Below, piece by piece: positions 18,017 to 26,882 of a stretch of DNA of 46,022 nucleotides. Under the pieces are notes generated by a model, which worked only from the letters and a program-made list of their open reading frames with translations, made no database searches and was not told the DNA's origin. How positions within the stretch are numbered: position 1 is the stretch's first letter; every line of letters starts with the position of its first letter. Made by a program: the position numbers and the translations under genes. This DNA is from Candidatus Paralachnospira avium (lineage in GTDB: Bacteria; Bacillota; Clostridia; Lachnospirales; Lachnospiraceae): positions 1 through 46,022 of the forward strand of contig CAJFUL010000012.1 in NCBI GenBank assembly GCA_904420245.1, written 5' to 3'.

Positions 18017-18979
18017 CTACTGGGAGGCTCCGCCGCTCTCCGCAGTCCCGGCGCTCTCCACATAATCCAGATTTCTCTCAAAGGGCTGCTCCAGAGAAAG
18101 GTCCCGGAGCTTTACGTTGCTGTTCCCATCCACCGAGATCACCACCCTGCTGATATTGGGAAGCTCCGTCAGGGAATTGACCACGGAATAGACAGGGATA
18201 TAGTCGCTGACATTGAGAGCCGAATCGATAAACGCCGAATCAAAGTTCACATAGCAGGTGCCGTTGCGCACGCTGACCTGAAGCGCCTTGGCGTTTTCCG
18301 GCAGGGTATCGTATACGTCTTCCCCGTCCCTGGCTCCCTCCAGCAGCTGTCCCACCACCAGAGATTCCATGGAGATCCCGGTGCTGTAGATCACGGTCCT
18401 CTGGATCTCCACCAGCCGGCTCCCGGTCTCGTCGGCAAAATAAAGGGTCAGTTCCGCCCTCTGTAGCTCCGCCGTATCGCTCCCGCTGTTTTCCACGAAA
18501 GAAGAAGCCGTCATCAGATTGATGGTATTGTTGGAGGCATCCATCAGAGGCTGGTCGTTGATATAAAAGCCCACATATTCTATCCCCGGGATCTGGGTCA
18601 GGGTCTTCACCACCGCCGCCCGGCACAGGATCTCCCTGACCGGCTCCATGCCGTTGTAGGCGGCGTTGAAATACACGAAAAGCTGGTTTTCATTGACCTG
18701 GGTCCTGGTCACCTTCACCTCTTCCGGGATCACGCAGATCAGATCCATGCTCTCCGGATTTTCCTGCATCCGGTCCAGCAGCCGGCCTGCCGTCCCGGCG
18801 GCATCCTCCTCCGGAAGCCGGACTGTCTCGGCCGTCAGCTTCGTGAGCTGCTGGTTCACATAATAGACCTGGTATTCTCTTCCGTCCGCGCTGCTGCTCT
18901 CCGGCGCCTCACCTCCGCCGCAGCCCCAGAGACAGAGGCAGAGGGAAAGAATGAGAAACAGGCAGATTCCTCGTCTCAT
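18017..18979 (-). CDS. GerMN-domain lipoprotein
   Basis: This 320-residue protein has a lipoprotein signal (RRGICLFLILSLCLCLWGC, lipobox LWGC). Two copies of a GerMN-like fold follow, the first around FVYFNAAYNGMEP...VKTLTQIPGIEYVGFYIND and the second around CYVNFDSAFIDSALNVSDYIPVYSVVNSLTELPNISRVVISVDG. GerM-type proteins act in sporulation and germination or in wall-linked envelope functions. ATG 18979 has AGGGAG upstream. A GTG at 19000 overlapping the kinase stop (GTGA) is an alternative start. The position right after a histidine kinase is reminiscent of LpqB/MtrAB-type arrangements of a GerMN lipoprotein with a two-component system. Confidence 0.82.
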   Translation of the reverse strand: MRRGICLFLILSLCLCLWGCGGGEAPESSSADGREYQVYYVNQQLTKLTAETVRLPEEDAAGTAGRLLDRMQENPESMDLICVIPEEVKVTRTQVNENQLFVYFNAAYNGMEPVREILCRAAVVKTLTQIPGIEYVGFYINDQPLMDASNNTINLMTASSFVENSGSDTAELQRAELTLYFADETGSRLVEIQRTVIYSTGISMESLVVGQLLEGARDGEDVYDTLPENAKALQVSVRNGTCYVNFDSAFIDSALNVSDYIPVYSVVNSLTELPNISRVVISVDGNSNVKLRDLSLEQPFERNLDYVESAGTAESGGASQ

Positions 18980-18996
18980 GGTCTCTCTCCCTTCCG

Positions 18997-20466
18997 TCAC
19001 GCAATATAGATGAGAGGGATCCGTACCGTAAATGTAGTCCCCTCGTTTTCCCTGCTGTACAGTTTGATGGCGCCGTGGTGGGAGTATACGATGCTCCTGG
19101 TGATGGCCAGGCCCAGCCCGGTGCCGCCCGCCTCCCTGGAACGGGCCTTGTCCACCCGATAGAACCGCTCAAATACATGCTCCTGAGCCTCTTCCGGGAT
19201 CCCGATCCCATTGTCGGCCACCTTCACATAAAAAAACTTGTGATCCGCGTTTAAGCTGACCTTGACCCAGCCGTCCTGATCGTTGTATTTGATGGCGTTC
19301 TCCACCAGATTGCTGATGGCCAGAGTGAACTTGGTCTTATCCACCTCTGCCAGCACCGGACGGAAGCTCTCCAGTATCAGCTCCACATTCTTCTGCCGGG
19401 CGATGGGCCTGAGCCGCTTCAGAGTCCCCTCCAGCAGCTCGTTGATATTGATCTGGGTCACATTGAGCTCTGTGGAGGACTTGTCCAGCCTCACCAGAGT
19501 CAGAAGATCCTCTATGATCTGGCTCTCCCTGTCGATCTCCTCGGATATATCCGCCATAAACTCCCGGTACAGCTCCACCGGCGCATCCTCCTGGCTCATC
19601 AGGGAGTCCGCCAGGACGCGGATGGAGGTGATGGGCGTCTTCAGCTCATGGGACACATTGGAGACGAACTGCTGCCTGGAATCGTCCAGCTGCCGCAGCC
19701 GCTTCAGCGTCTTATTGTACGCCTCAGAGATGGCCCTGGTCTCCGCATAGCCGCTGTCCTCGATGTCCTCTTCCAGCGGATTTTCCGTCGCCCTGGTGAG
19801 AGCGGCGGCGATCCGCTTAAAAGGCCGCACCATCCAGGAGGACAGAGCCGCGGAGGCGATGACGATGATGACGAATTCTATGATCTCCAAAAGCCGCATC
19901 CGATCCTCCATGGTCTCCTCCAGCGCCCTGGAGGAGGCAGTGGAGGCAGACAGGAGCATGACTCCCACCACCTCCTGGCTGTCGGAGCTGTAGATGGGCT
20001 GCGCGAAGTCGATATATCCCGATTCTCTGTAATAATTGACGCTGGCCTGTCCGGAGAAGCACTGGAGCACCGATTCGGAGATATTATACTTCCCCGTATC
20101 GATCTCATATGTATCCCGGATGGTCCGGAAGCTCCTGTTGACCACGATCACCCGGCCGTCCTGGAGATTGGCCATCTGCACCAGCTCCGCGTCGATGGCT
20201 TCATTCTGCGGATTGTCCACATAGCCGCTCTTGGACACCTGATTGGCCACGATGAGCCACTGGTTCTGGATCCTGGTGATCCTGGACTGGATCTCGTTGG
20301 AGGCCGCGGCCGCCAGCACGATCCTGTTGACCACCATCACCGGGATGCAGCCGATGAATACCAGCAAGAGGAACCAGATGAGCCGCAGGCTCTTGAATCT
20401 TCTCGTTTTGTTTTCCCGTTTTTTACCCTTTGAAAAAATAGCCAACGCCCCATTTCGTATATACAT
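18997..20466 (-). CDS. Two-component sensor histidine kinase
   Basis: This membrane histidine kinase of about 490 residues has a first membrane segment (LIWFLLLVFIGCIPVMVV), an extracellular sensor region of about 150 residues, a second segment (LEIIEFVIIVIASAALSSWMV) and HAMP (RPFKRIAAALTRATENPLEED). The dimerisation and phosphoacceptor block is FVSNVSHELKTPITSIR, and the ATPase shows NLVENAIKYND, DNGIGIP and GGTGLGLAI. It would phosphorylate the response regulator encoded just upstream. The start is uncertain: no ATG lies after the regulator's stop, so the gene probably begins inside the regulator's end. ATG 20466 is used here and a TTG near 20439 is also possible. Confidence 0.9.
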   Translation of the reverse strand: MYIRNGALAIFSKGKKRENKTRRFKSLRLIWFLLLVFIGCIPVMVVNRIVLAAAASNEIQSRITRIQNQWLIVANQVSKSGYVDNPQNEAIDAELVQMANLQDGRVIVVNRSFRTIRDTYEIDTGKYNISESVLQCFSGQASVNYYRESGYIDFAQPIYSSDSQEVVGVMLLSASTASSRALEETMEDRMRLLEIIEFVIIVIASAALSSWMVRPFKRIAAALTRATENPLEEDIEDSGYAETRAISEAYNKTLKRLRQLDDSRQQFVSNVSHELKTPITSIRVLADSLMSQEDAPVELYREFMADISEEIDRESQIIEDLLTLVRLDKSSTELNVTQININELLEGTLKRLRPIARQKNVELILESFRPVLAEVDKTKFTLAISNLVENAIKYNDQDGWVKVSLNADHKFFYVKVADNGIGIPEEAQEHVFERFYRVDKARSREAGGTGLGLAITRSIVYSHHGAIKLYSRENEGTTFTVRIPLIYIA

Positions 20467-21112
20467 ACTGCGGGTCGCTTGGATTTGCCTCCACCTTCTC
20501 ACGCAGCCTTCTCACATGTACGTCCACCGTCCTCACATCGCCCGGGTACTCATATCCCCATACGATGTTCAAAAGCTTCTCCCGGCTGTACACCCGGCCG
20601 GGATTGGAGATCAAAAGCTCCAGGAGGTCAAATTCCTTGGCCGTCAGATTGATCTCCCGGCCGCTTATGAAGACCCTCCTGCTCTCCCGGTCCATGGTCA
20701 GCTCCTTGACCTTGATGATATTCCTGGGCTCGCTCTCCTTCGCCTTCTTGGAGCTCCTGCGGATGATGGCCTTGATCCTGGCCTTTACCTCCAGGATGTT
20801 GAAGGGCTTCGTGATATAATCGTCCGCGCCCATGTCCAGTCCCAGGATCTTATCCATGTCGTCTCCCTTGGCCGTCAGCATGATGATGGGCATATCCGAA
20901 AACTCCCGGATCTGCTGGCATACCTCAAACCCGTCGTAGACAGGAAGCATCACATCCAGGAGCACCACGTCATACTCATGCTGCCTGGCCAGATCAATGG
21001 CTTCCTTACCGTCATAGGCACAGTCCACTTCCATACCGTCCTGCTCCAGGCTGAAGCGGAGTCCCTTCACTATAAGCTTTTCATCATCCACCACTAAAAT
21101 CCTGTTTGCCAT
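20423..21112 (-). CDS. OmpR/PhoB-family response regulator
   Basis: This 229-residue regulator has a receiver domain (ILVVDDEKLIVKGL with the acidic pair, VVLLDVMLPVYDG with the phospho-Asp near 53, IIMLTAKGDD, Lys in YITKPFN near 103). The C-terminal winged helix shows LTAKEFDLLELLISNPGRV and TVDVHVRRLREKVE. A GGGGAG site precedes the ATG. It overlaps the start of its histidine kinase gene. The target genes are unknown; the neighbours suggest envelope or competence functions. It resembles WalR/ResD-type regulators in length and pattern, but orthology cannot be fixed by eye. Confidence 0.92.
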   Translation of the reverse strand: MANRILVVDDEKLIVKGLRFSLEQDGMEVDCAYDGKEAIDLARQHEYDVVLLDVMLPVYDGFEVCQQIREFSDMPIIMLTAKGDDMDKILGLDMGADDYITKPFNILEVKARIKAIIRRSSKKAKESEPRNIIKVKELTMDRESRRVFISGREINLTAKEFDLLELLISNPGRVYSREKLLNIVWGYEYPGDVRTVDVHVRRLREKVEANPSDPQYVYTKWGVGYFFKG

Positions 21113-21129
21113 CTCTGTTCTCCCCTGCC

Positions 21130-21720
21130 CTACGGGCCTGCCTTTATCTTATCTTTCAGTCTCTCATAGGCCGCTTCCTTGATCCCCGGCACCGCCATGA
21201 TCTCCTCCGGGCTGGAAAAATCCCCGTGCTCCTCCCGGTAAGCGATGATGGCCTCCGCCTTGGCCTCTCCAATGCCGGGAAGCGTCATCAGCTCCTCCGG
21301 ACCGGCCCTGTTGATGTCCACCAGTCCGTCCTCCTGAGCCGCCGTCTCTCCGTACCGTTCCTGCGCCGAAAGCTCCGACAGATACGGGACCGTCAGCTTG
21401 GTCCCGTCCGCCAGCTCCTCCGCCAGGTTCAGATAGTCTGCCGCAGCCCCGTCCGCGAAGCCTCCGGCCTCCCGGATGGCCTCATGGACCCGGCTCCCCT
21501 CCGGGAGCAGGTAAACCCCCGGATCTTCGACAGCGCCGCAGACGTGGACGAAAATACCGGGGGCTTCCAAGTCTGTCCCGGCGCCTCCGGCCTCTTCTGC
21601 CTGTATCTCTTCTGTATCCCGGAAGCTCTCGGTCTCCAGGGATACGGTTTCTCTACAGCCGGATACTGCCATAAGGGCCAATAGAATCCCGGCTGTACAT
21701 GATCTGATTTTTCTGCGCAC
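21130..21720 (-). CDS. comEA: ComEA-like DNA-binding lipoprotein (SLBB + HhH)
   Basis: This 196-residue protein is secreted and probably lipidated (LLALMAVSGC lipobox). An SLBB domain (IFVHVCGAVEDPGVYLLPEG, about 55-110) is followed by a C-terminal helix-hairpin-helix pair (VDINRAGPEELMTLPGIGEAKAEAI and SSPEEIMAVPGIKEAAYERL), the usual ComEA layout. ComEA binds incoming double-stranded DNA at the cell surface and hands it to ComEC. Classical ComEA is held by a membrane helix; the lipobox here suggests a lipid anchor. The start is GTG at 21720, after GGAAGGAGG. It lies upstream of the two-component genes, the GerMN lipoprotein and comEC on the same strand. Confidence 0.85.
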   Translation of the reverse strand: MRRKIRSCTAGILLALMAVSGCRETVSLETESFRDTEEIQAEEAGGAGTDLEAPGIFVHVCGAVEDPGVYLLPEGSRVHEAIREAGGFADGAAADYLNLAEELADGTKLTVPYLSELSAQERYGETAAQEDGLVDINRAGPEELMTLPGIGEAKAEAIIAYREEHGDFSSPEEIMAVPGIKEAAYERLKDKIKAGP

Positions 21721-21795
21721 TGTATCCTCCTTCCGGCGGACGCCGCGCGCTCACACTCTTCTATTCTATCCGATATTCCGGACCTTTACAAGAGG

Positions 21796-22224
21796 TTACC
21801 ATTTAAAAATCACGATTCCGGCCACCGCCAGGACCATCCCCGCCAGCTTATGCCATTCAAAGGCAGCCTTTTCCACTCCGAATATGCCAAACAGCTCGAT
21901 CACATAGGCCACCGCCAGCTGGGAGATCACGATGAGCATGGCGGCCCTGGCCGGTCCCAGGCTCCCCATGGCCTCGATGACCGTATATGTGATAAAGGCG
22001 CCGATGACGCCGCCAAACAGCATATATCTGGGCTGTACCTGCCAGACTGCCGTCACCGGATCCCGGCCCGTAAAAAGCCACGCGGCCACGCAGGTCAAGA
22101 ATGCCGTCAGCTGGACAAACCCGGCCGCGACCCAGACGCTGCTGGCCTTGGTGACCTCTGTGTTGAATACGCCCTGGATGCTCATCAGGGCTCCCGATAA
22201 AAGCGCGATCAAGACTCCGAACAT
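21796..22224 (-). CDS. Small DMT-superfamily transporter (DUF606/YdcZ type)
   Basis: This is a 142-residue hydrophobic protein with about five membrane segments: GVLIALLSGALMSIQGVFNTEV at the start, a Trp-rich second segment, GGVIGAFITYTVIEAMGSLGPARA in the middle and KLAGMVLAVAGIVIF at the end. The pattern matches the DUF606/YdcZ family of drug/metabolite-type transporters, which often work as dimers. The substrate is unknown. ATG 22224 has GGGAGGG upstream. The frame is open for 40 more codons upstream, but that part is not membrane-like and has no site. No terminator is seen after the gene. Confidence 0.8.
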   Translation of the reverse strand: MFGVLIALLSGALMSIQGVFNTEVTKASSVWVAAGFVQLTAFLTCVAAWLFTGRDPVTAVWQVQPRYMLFGGVIGAFITYTVIEAMGSLGPARAAMLIVISQLAVAYVIELFGIFGVEKAAFEWHKLAGMVLAVAGIVIFKW

Positions 22225-22345
22225 TGCAGATTCCCTCCCGATATACGTTTGGTAGATAGTGTGGCCAAAAGTCCCGGGATCCATGCATCGCGAGGGGTCT
22301 TCTATATATGCGGGCCGTTCGCAACGCAGTTTCTCCTCAAACAAA
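22225..22345 (-). other. Leader of the DMT-type gene
   Basis: About 120 bases lie between the rplY terminator and the transporter start. I compared this leader with the common riboswitch consensus motifs I know and found no match. Confidence 0.3.
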
Positions 22346-22400
22346 AACCGCTGCGGACCGGACGGTATCCCGTCTGATCCGCAGCGGATCTCATTCCGGT
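22346..22400 (-). terminator. Terminator of the bL25 gene
   Basis: On the minus strand a long stem (CCGCTGCGGA / TCCGCAGCGG) with an inner GACGG/CCGTC hairpin is followed by five T. It lies 30-85 bases after the bL25 stop. Confidence 0.85.
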
Positions 22401-22429
22401 CGCCGTCTCCCGGCGCCGCACAGTCTTTT

Positions 22430-23014
22430 TTATTCTCCGCCGTTTTCTCCTTCGGCTTCGTCTTCCGCAGGCTGGCTGCGGAGCTCTGTTACCTCCACCA
22501 CGACGGCCTCCGGATCTGTCTGGAGCTCGATACCCGGATGGGAAGCCATCTCCAGATCCTTTACCCTGACAGAATCTCCCACGCGCAGCTTGCTCATATC
22601 GATCTCCACACGGTCCACCAGCGCCTCCGGCGCCGCCTTATAGGCAATCTCGCGGAGCAGCAGCTGAACCAGTCCTTCTGTCTTCTCATGGTTCAAAAGA
22701 AATACCTCTGCCACGGAATGTACTTTTTCGCCCTTTACAAGCGCCTGGAAATCCAGTTCATCCACCTGGCCCTTGATGGGATTATAAGCGACCTCCTTGA
22801 TCAGCACATCATACATCTGCCCGTCCACATCCAGCATGATCTGGCTGCCCTTCCCGCTGGTTTTGAGCAAACGGTCCGTATCCTTTTTGGTCATCTTTAC
22901 CGGAATGGAACCTTCGATCTCTTTTCCGAATATATTTCCGGTAACATACCCCTCCCGTCTAAGCTTCTTTGCCTTTGTGTCCATGGTCCTTTTTTCAGCT
23001 TTTAAAGTATTCAT
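22430..23014 (-). CDS. rplY: 50S ribosomal protein L25/general stress protein Ctc (bL25)
   Basis: This 194-residue protein of the bL25/TL5/CTC family binds 5S rRNA in the central protuberance. It has an N-terminal RNA-binding barrel (LRREGYVTGNIFGKEIEGSIPV, then ALVKGEKVHSVAEVFLLNHE) and the extra C-terminal TL5-type domain (VDRVEIDMSKLRVGDSVRVKDL). The tail is acidic, which is typical. GGAGGAAAAGGTAA precedes the ATG. An extended -10 (TGTTATAAT on the minus strand, about 23113-23121) lies 100 bases upstream and may be its promoter. It is a single-gene unit with its own terminator. Confidence 0.92.
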   Translation of the reverse strand: MNTLKAEKRTMDTKAKKLRREGYVTGNIFGKEIEGSIPVKMTKKDTDRLLKTSGKGSQIMLDVDGQMYDVLIKEVAYNPIKGQVDELDFQALVKGEKVHSVAEVFLLNHEKTEGLVQLLLREIAYKAAPEALVDRVEIDMSKLRVGDSVRVKDLEMASHPGIELQTDPEAVVVEVTELRSQPAEDEAEGENGGE

Positions 23015-23196
23015 TTACCTTTTCCTCCAAAAAACTGAATGCTTAGCGGCTTTTCTTCTCCGAAACAACTGTTAAGTATACTCAGCAAACTCTGTTTTCC
23101 TGTTACACCCGTATTATAACACACATCTTGTCAGAAGAATAACCAATCTTGAAGGAAAATATGGAGGAATTTTTAGTGAACTTTATAATATAACTG

Positions 23197-23808
23197 TCAA
23201 ATTTCTCCATCCATCGCCTGACGGATCCCGCCCATCAGCTCCTCAAAGGTCTCAAAAGCCGGGATCTGCGGATTATCAGCCTTGATCTTCTCCGTGCTCC
23301 GGAATAAAAAGCCTGCCTGGCTGGCCTTTATCATATCCAGATCGTTATAGCTGTCTCCGCTGGCGATGGTCTTAAACCCGATGGACTGGAGCGCCTTCAC
23401 GGTGCTCAGCTTGGAATCCGCCGTCCTCATGCGGTAGCCCGTGATCATCCCGTCCTTCCCGATCTCCAGGGAATTGCAGAAGATGGTGGGCCAGCCCAGT
23501 TTCTCCATCAGGGGCTTTGCGAACTGGGTAAAGGTATCGCTGATGATCACCACCTGGGTCATGGCCCGCAGCTCGTCCAGAAACTCTTTCGCTCCCGCGA
23601 GAGGATCGATCCCGGCAATGGTCTCCTGGATCTCCCGGATCCCCAGTCCATGCTCCCGCAAAATCCCCAGCCTCCAGTTCATCAGCTTTTCATAATCCGG
23701 CTCATCCCGGGTGGTCCTCTTTAACTCCGGGATCCCGCTGGCCTGCGAAAACGCGATCCAGATCTCCGGCACCAGCACACCTTCCAGGTCTAAACATACA
23801 ATATACAT
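23197..23808 (-). CDS. thrH: ThrH-like phosphoserine phosphatase / homoserine kinase (HAD family)
   Basis: This 203-residue HAD-superfamily phosphatase begins CLDLEGVLVPEIW, where the usual DxD of HAD motif I reads DLE, a pattern described for ThrH. Motif II is VVIISDTF, and motifs III/IV show TVKAL...ASGDSYNDLDMI. ThrH proteins dephosphorylate phosphoserine and can transfer the phosphate to homoserine, joining serine and threonine synthesis. The length and motif order fit well. GGAGGAGCAGAGG precedes the ATG. It is followed by about 180 bases without a gene before bL25. Confidence 0.85.
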   Translation of the reverse strand: MYIVCLDLEGVLVPEIWIAFSQASGIPELKRTTRDEPDYEKLMNWRLGILREHGLGIREIQETIAGIDPLAGAKEFLDELRAMTQVVIISDTFTQFAKPLMEKLGWPTIFCNSLEIGKDGMITGYRMRTADSKLSTVKALQSIGFKTIASGDSYNDLDMIKASQAGFLFRSTEKIKADNPQIPAFETFEELMGGIRQAMDGEI

Positions 23809-23868
23809 CCTCTGCTCCTCCTTGTCTCATCTGTCTGTATGGATCCTGACTGCAAGATTACCCTGCCG

Positions 23869-24612
23869 CTATCGGTCCCCCTCCGGCTTTTCCGCCCGGA
23901 CCAGGAGCATCATGGGCCTGCGCATCTCATCGGCCATGCCCGGCAGCTCCATCATGGACTCCGGCGGCTCCGGCTCCGCCACATCCCGGATCACCAGCCC
24001 GTTTCGCAGAAGCGTCCGCAGGTATGTGGTCAGAGTCCTGTGATATTTGACCACCGTTTCTCCCAGGAACACCGCCTCCCGGCGTCCCTCATAAAAATAC
24101 CGGTCCACCGGAAAGTGGAGGATCTCTCCGTTCTCTCCGTAATACCAGTCCTGGGAACCGTACGCGGTGAACACCGGATGCTCCGCGGAGAACACGAAAG
24201 TCCCTCCCGGCGCCAGCCAGCGGGCGATGGACGAGACCATCCCCGGAAAATCCTTCACATAGTGAAAGGCCAGAGAGCTTAGGACCACGTCGAAGGAACC
24301 CTCGGGAAAATCAAGGTCCTCCATGGCTCCCCGCCGGTATTCGATGCCGCTGTCCGCGCCAAACTGCCCGGCCCGCTTAAGCATCTTCCGGGAAAGATCG
24401 ATGCCGAGCACCTGCCGCGCGCCGCGCTCCCTGGCGTACCTGCAGTGCCATCCGTATCCGCATCCCAGATCCAGCACGCGCTTCTCCCTGAAATCCGGCA
24501 GCATCTTCTCCAGCTCATGCCACTCTCCGGCTCCCGAAAGTCCTTCCTTCGAGCGGGACATCCGGCTGTATTTCCGGAAAAAAACTTCATCGTCGTATTT
24601 ATTTTCTTTCAT
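23869..24612 (-). CDS. Class I SAM-dependent methyltransferase
   Basis: This 247-residue methyltransferase has the Rossmann motif I (VLDLGCGYGWHCRYA near 45-60), motif II (VLGIDLSRKML near 70) and a later LDFPEGSFDVVLSSLAFHYV block. It belongs to the broad methyltransferase-11 group; the substrate cannot be told from sequence. A GGAGGAGAC site precedes the ATG at 24612. The reading frame stands alone between the MATE exporter gene and thrH, with about 75 and 60 bases of spacing, so it may be co-transcribed with both. Confidence 0.85.
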   Translation of the reverse strand: MKENKYDDEVFFRKYSRMSRSKEGLSGAGEWHELEKMLPDFREKRVLDLGCGYGWHCRYARERGARQVLGIDLSRKMLKRAGQFGADSGIEYRRGAMEDLDFPEGSFDVVLSSLAFHYVKDFPGMVSSIARWLAPGGTFVFSAEHPVFTAYGSQDWYYGENGEILHFPVDRYFYEGRREAVFLGETVVKYHRTLTTYLRTLLRNGLVIRDVAEPEPPESMMELPGMADEMRRPMMLLVRAEKPEGDR

Positions 24613-24687
24613 GTCTCCTCCTGCCTCTTCCCTGCATGAGCCCCATCCCGGCTCCTGAGGCTATTATACAGGACGGCCGTCCAGAGT

Positions 24688-26034
24688 TCAAGACAGGGTC
24701 AGGAGTCTTTCTCTGCGTTTTTTTCCCAGGAAGGGGAGCAGGAACAGAACTGCCTTGCATACGTTGTCTCCGATCATGCAGAGCCAGACTGCCCGCAGGC
24801 CGAGGCCCCAGACATGAACGCAGAGGAACGTAAAGAAGATCCGCACGCCCCACATTCCCCAGGCCTCCACCAAGAACGCGTATCTGGTGCGGCCCAGGCC
24901 GTAAAAGATCCCTTCCAGCACCACCATCAGGCCGAAGAACGGCTCCGACAGAGCCACCAGCCGCAGCATCCCGGCGCCCAGCTCCACCACCTCCCGGCTT
25001 GGACTGAAGACCCCCATCAAAAAAGCCGCTCCCCTATGCAGCAAAAGCCCGCCCGCGCACATCACCGCCACCGTCAAAAGGAGGCTCAGCTTTCCCACAG
25101 CCTTGAGCTTCTTCTCGTTTCCCTCTCCTCTGGCATGGCTGACCAGCACGGAAGCCGATGAACGCAGGCCATAGCCCGGCACATAAAAGATGGTCTCCGC
25201 CGTAACGGCAATGGAATGGGCCGCGAAGACCGTGGTCCCCATCCCGGAGACCAGGCCCGCGAACACCACATAGCCCAGACAGGAGACCACATTGACTCCC
25301 AGCACGGGAAGGCCCACCGAAGCGCACCTGCCCAGGAGCTCCCTGTCCGCCGGAAGCTCCTCCCGCCTCCACCGGAGGAGGCTGTTCCTCCGGCAGGCGG
25401 CGGCCATCAGGATGCCGGAAAGCACATAGGAAACGGCGGAAGACGCGGCGGCCCCCGCCACGCCCATGCCGAAGGTATAGATGAACAGATAGTTAAAGAC
25501 GATATTCACCACGTTGGCCCCGGCGTTTATGAGCATGGGCGTTTTCGTATTCTGGACCGCCCGCAGAGACGCGCCCAGGATCGTGCTCATGGCCCGGAAG
25601 ACCATGGGCAGGCTGATGATAAAGAAATACCGGGAGGCCTCCTCCCAGATCTCCTCCTCCGCTCCCATCCATCTGGGGATAAAAGGGCTCAGCGCCATGG
25701 ACGCTCCTCCCAAAAGGATCCCGGACACAATAGCCAGGAGGAAGGCCTGCCCTTCCAGTCTCCGCACCTGCTCCCGGTCCCCGGCGCCCAGGGCTTTGGA
25801 GATCAGGACCAGCATGGCGGTTCCCACGGCTCCCGGCACGCTGTTCACCAGCCAGGTGATGTTGGTGGTGATGCTGACGGAAGCGGTGGCCTGTTCCCCC
25901 AGCTGTCCCACCATGGCCGTATCCACATATTGGAGGAGCGTGGCCAGTATCTCCTCCAGGATGGTGGGGACAGACAAAAAGACGAGGGACCGAAGCAGGC
26001 CCCTCGTCTGTTCTTCCCGGCGTCTCACGCGCAT
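24688..26034 (-). CDS. MATE-family efflux transporter
   Basis: This 448-residue protein has about 12 membrane segments in two repeats of six, as in MATE exporters that drive out drugs or metabolites with Na+ or H+. Family blocks include SVPTILEEILATLLQYVDTAMVGQLG at the N terminus, GAVGTAMLVLISKALGAGD near 70, and in the second half CLGYVVFAGLVSGMGTTVFAAHSIAV. The start overlaps the last 10 bases of the DUF3737 gene, so the pair is coupled. The substrate is unknown. Confidence 0.9.
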   Translation of the reverse strand: MRVRRREEQTRGLLRSLVFLSVPTILEEILATLLQYVDTAMVGQLGEQATASVSITTNITWLVNSVPGAVGTAMLVLISKALGAGDREQVRRLEGQAFLLAIVSGILLGGASMALSPFIPRWMGAEEEIWEEASRYFFIISLPMVFRAMSTILGASLRAVQNTKTPMLINAGANVVNIVFNYLFIYTFGMGVAGAAASSAVSYVLSGILMAAACRRNSLLRWRREELPADRELLGRCASVGLPVLGVNVVSCLGYVVFAGLVSGMGTTVFAAHSIAVTAETIFYVPGYGLRSSASVLVSHARGEGNEKKLKAVGKLSLLLTVAVMCAGGLLLHRGAAFLMGVFSPSREVVELGAGMLRLVALSEPFFGLMVVLEGIFYGLGRTRYAFLVEAWGMWGVRIFFTFLCVHVWGLGLRAVWLCMIGDNVCKAVLFLLPFLGKKRRERLLTLS

Positions 26035-26882
26035 GCCCCGGTACAGCCGCCTTTCACGATGACCCGGCCCCTGGCCTCTTCATCATCAAAGATCAGCTCT
26101 CCCACTTCCGGCACCCGGATACAGCCGGAGCGTGGATTCTTGATGCTGATGACAGGAGTCGTCACATCCGCCTCCACGTCCGATTTTTCAAAACACAGAT
26201 CCGTATCCGTCATCTCGCAGTTCACCAGCTTCAAGTTCCTGCAGTAGCAGAAAGGCTGGGTCCCTATGATCCTGCAATTGATGAGGGTCAGTCCGTCCGA
26301 ATACCAGGCCAGGTACTCGCCCTTGATGACGCTGTCCCTAACGGTCACATTCTTCGCGTGCCAGAAGGCATCCTTGGTGTCAAAGGTACAGTTTTCAAAC
26401 TCCGAATCCGCGATATACTGGAACGAATACTTCCCCTGGAATTTCACATCGGAAAAACGCAGGTTGTCGGAACGCATCATGAAGTATTCGCTCTGGGCGC
26501 TGCTGCGGCGCATCTCCATCCCATGGACAGACCATCCGAACTCCGGCGAGATGATGTCGCAGTCTTCGATCACCACATCGGAACACTCCCGGAGAGCCTT
26601 GATCCCGTGCATCTTGGTGCCCGTGATCTCGATATGATCGGAATACCACAAAGACGCCCGGCAAAGCTCTGTCATCTCGGAGTCCGAGATCTTCAGACGG
26701 TGGTCATGCCAGAAGGGGTAGCGGAGATTGCAGAAGACATGATCCACTTCCACATCGCTGCTCTCCTTCAGCGCGCTCTCTCCATCGGCCGGACCGTCAA
26801 AGGCACAGTTCTTCACCAAAATCCCATGGCTCCCGTAAAGAGCCCGCTCTTCATCAAATGTCTGACCTTCTATGATCTTCAT
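26025..26882 (-). CDS. DUF3737 family right-handed beta-helix protein
   Basis: This 285-residue protein consists of many short repeats of the pentapeptide/beta-helix kind (for example KNCAFDGPADGESALKES, VEDCDIISPE-like turns, SEFENCTFDTKDAFWHAKN). The family is DUF3737, widespread in gut Firmicutes and Bacteroidetes and without a known function. There is no signal peptide or membrane segment, so it should be cytoplasmic. The C-terminal end (KGGCTGACA) overlaps the MATE exporter start. GGAGGAGGAAACAGG precedes the ATG. The function is not inferred. Confidence 0.82.
   Translation of the reverse strand: MKIIEGQTFDEERALYGSHGILVKNCAFDGPADGESALKESSDVEVDHVFCNLRYPFWHDHRLKISDSEMTELCRASLWYSDHIEITGTKMHGIKALRECSDVVIEDCDIISPEFGWSVHGMEMRRSSAQSEYFMMRSDNLRFSDVKFQGKYSFQYIADSEFENCTFDTKDAFWHAKNVTVRDSVIKGEYLAWYSDGLTLINCRIIGTQPFCYCRNLKLVNCEMTDTDLCFEKSDVEADVTTPVISIKNPRSGCIRVPEVGELIFDDEEARGRVIVKGGCTGACA

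Noticed and set aside
22225-22345. Possible riboswitch in the leader of the DMT-type gene
   Set aside because: Compared with guanidine, fluoride, manganese, folate and preQ1 type consensus motifs by eye; none fitted.
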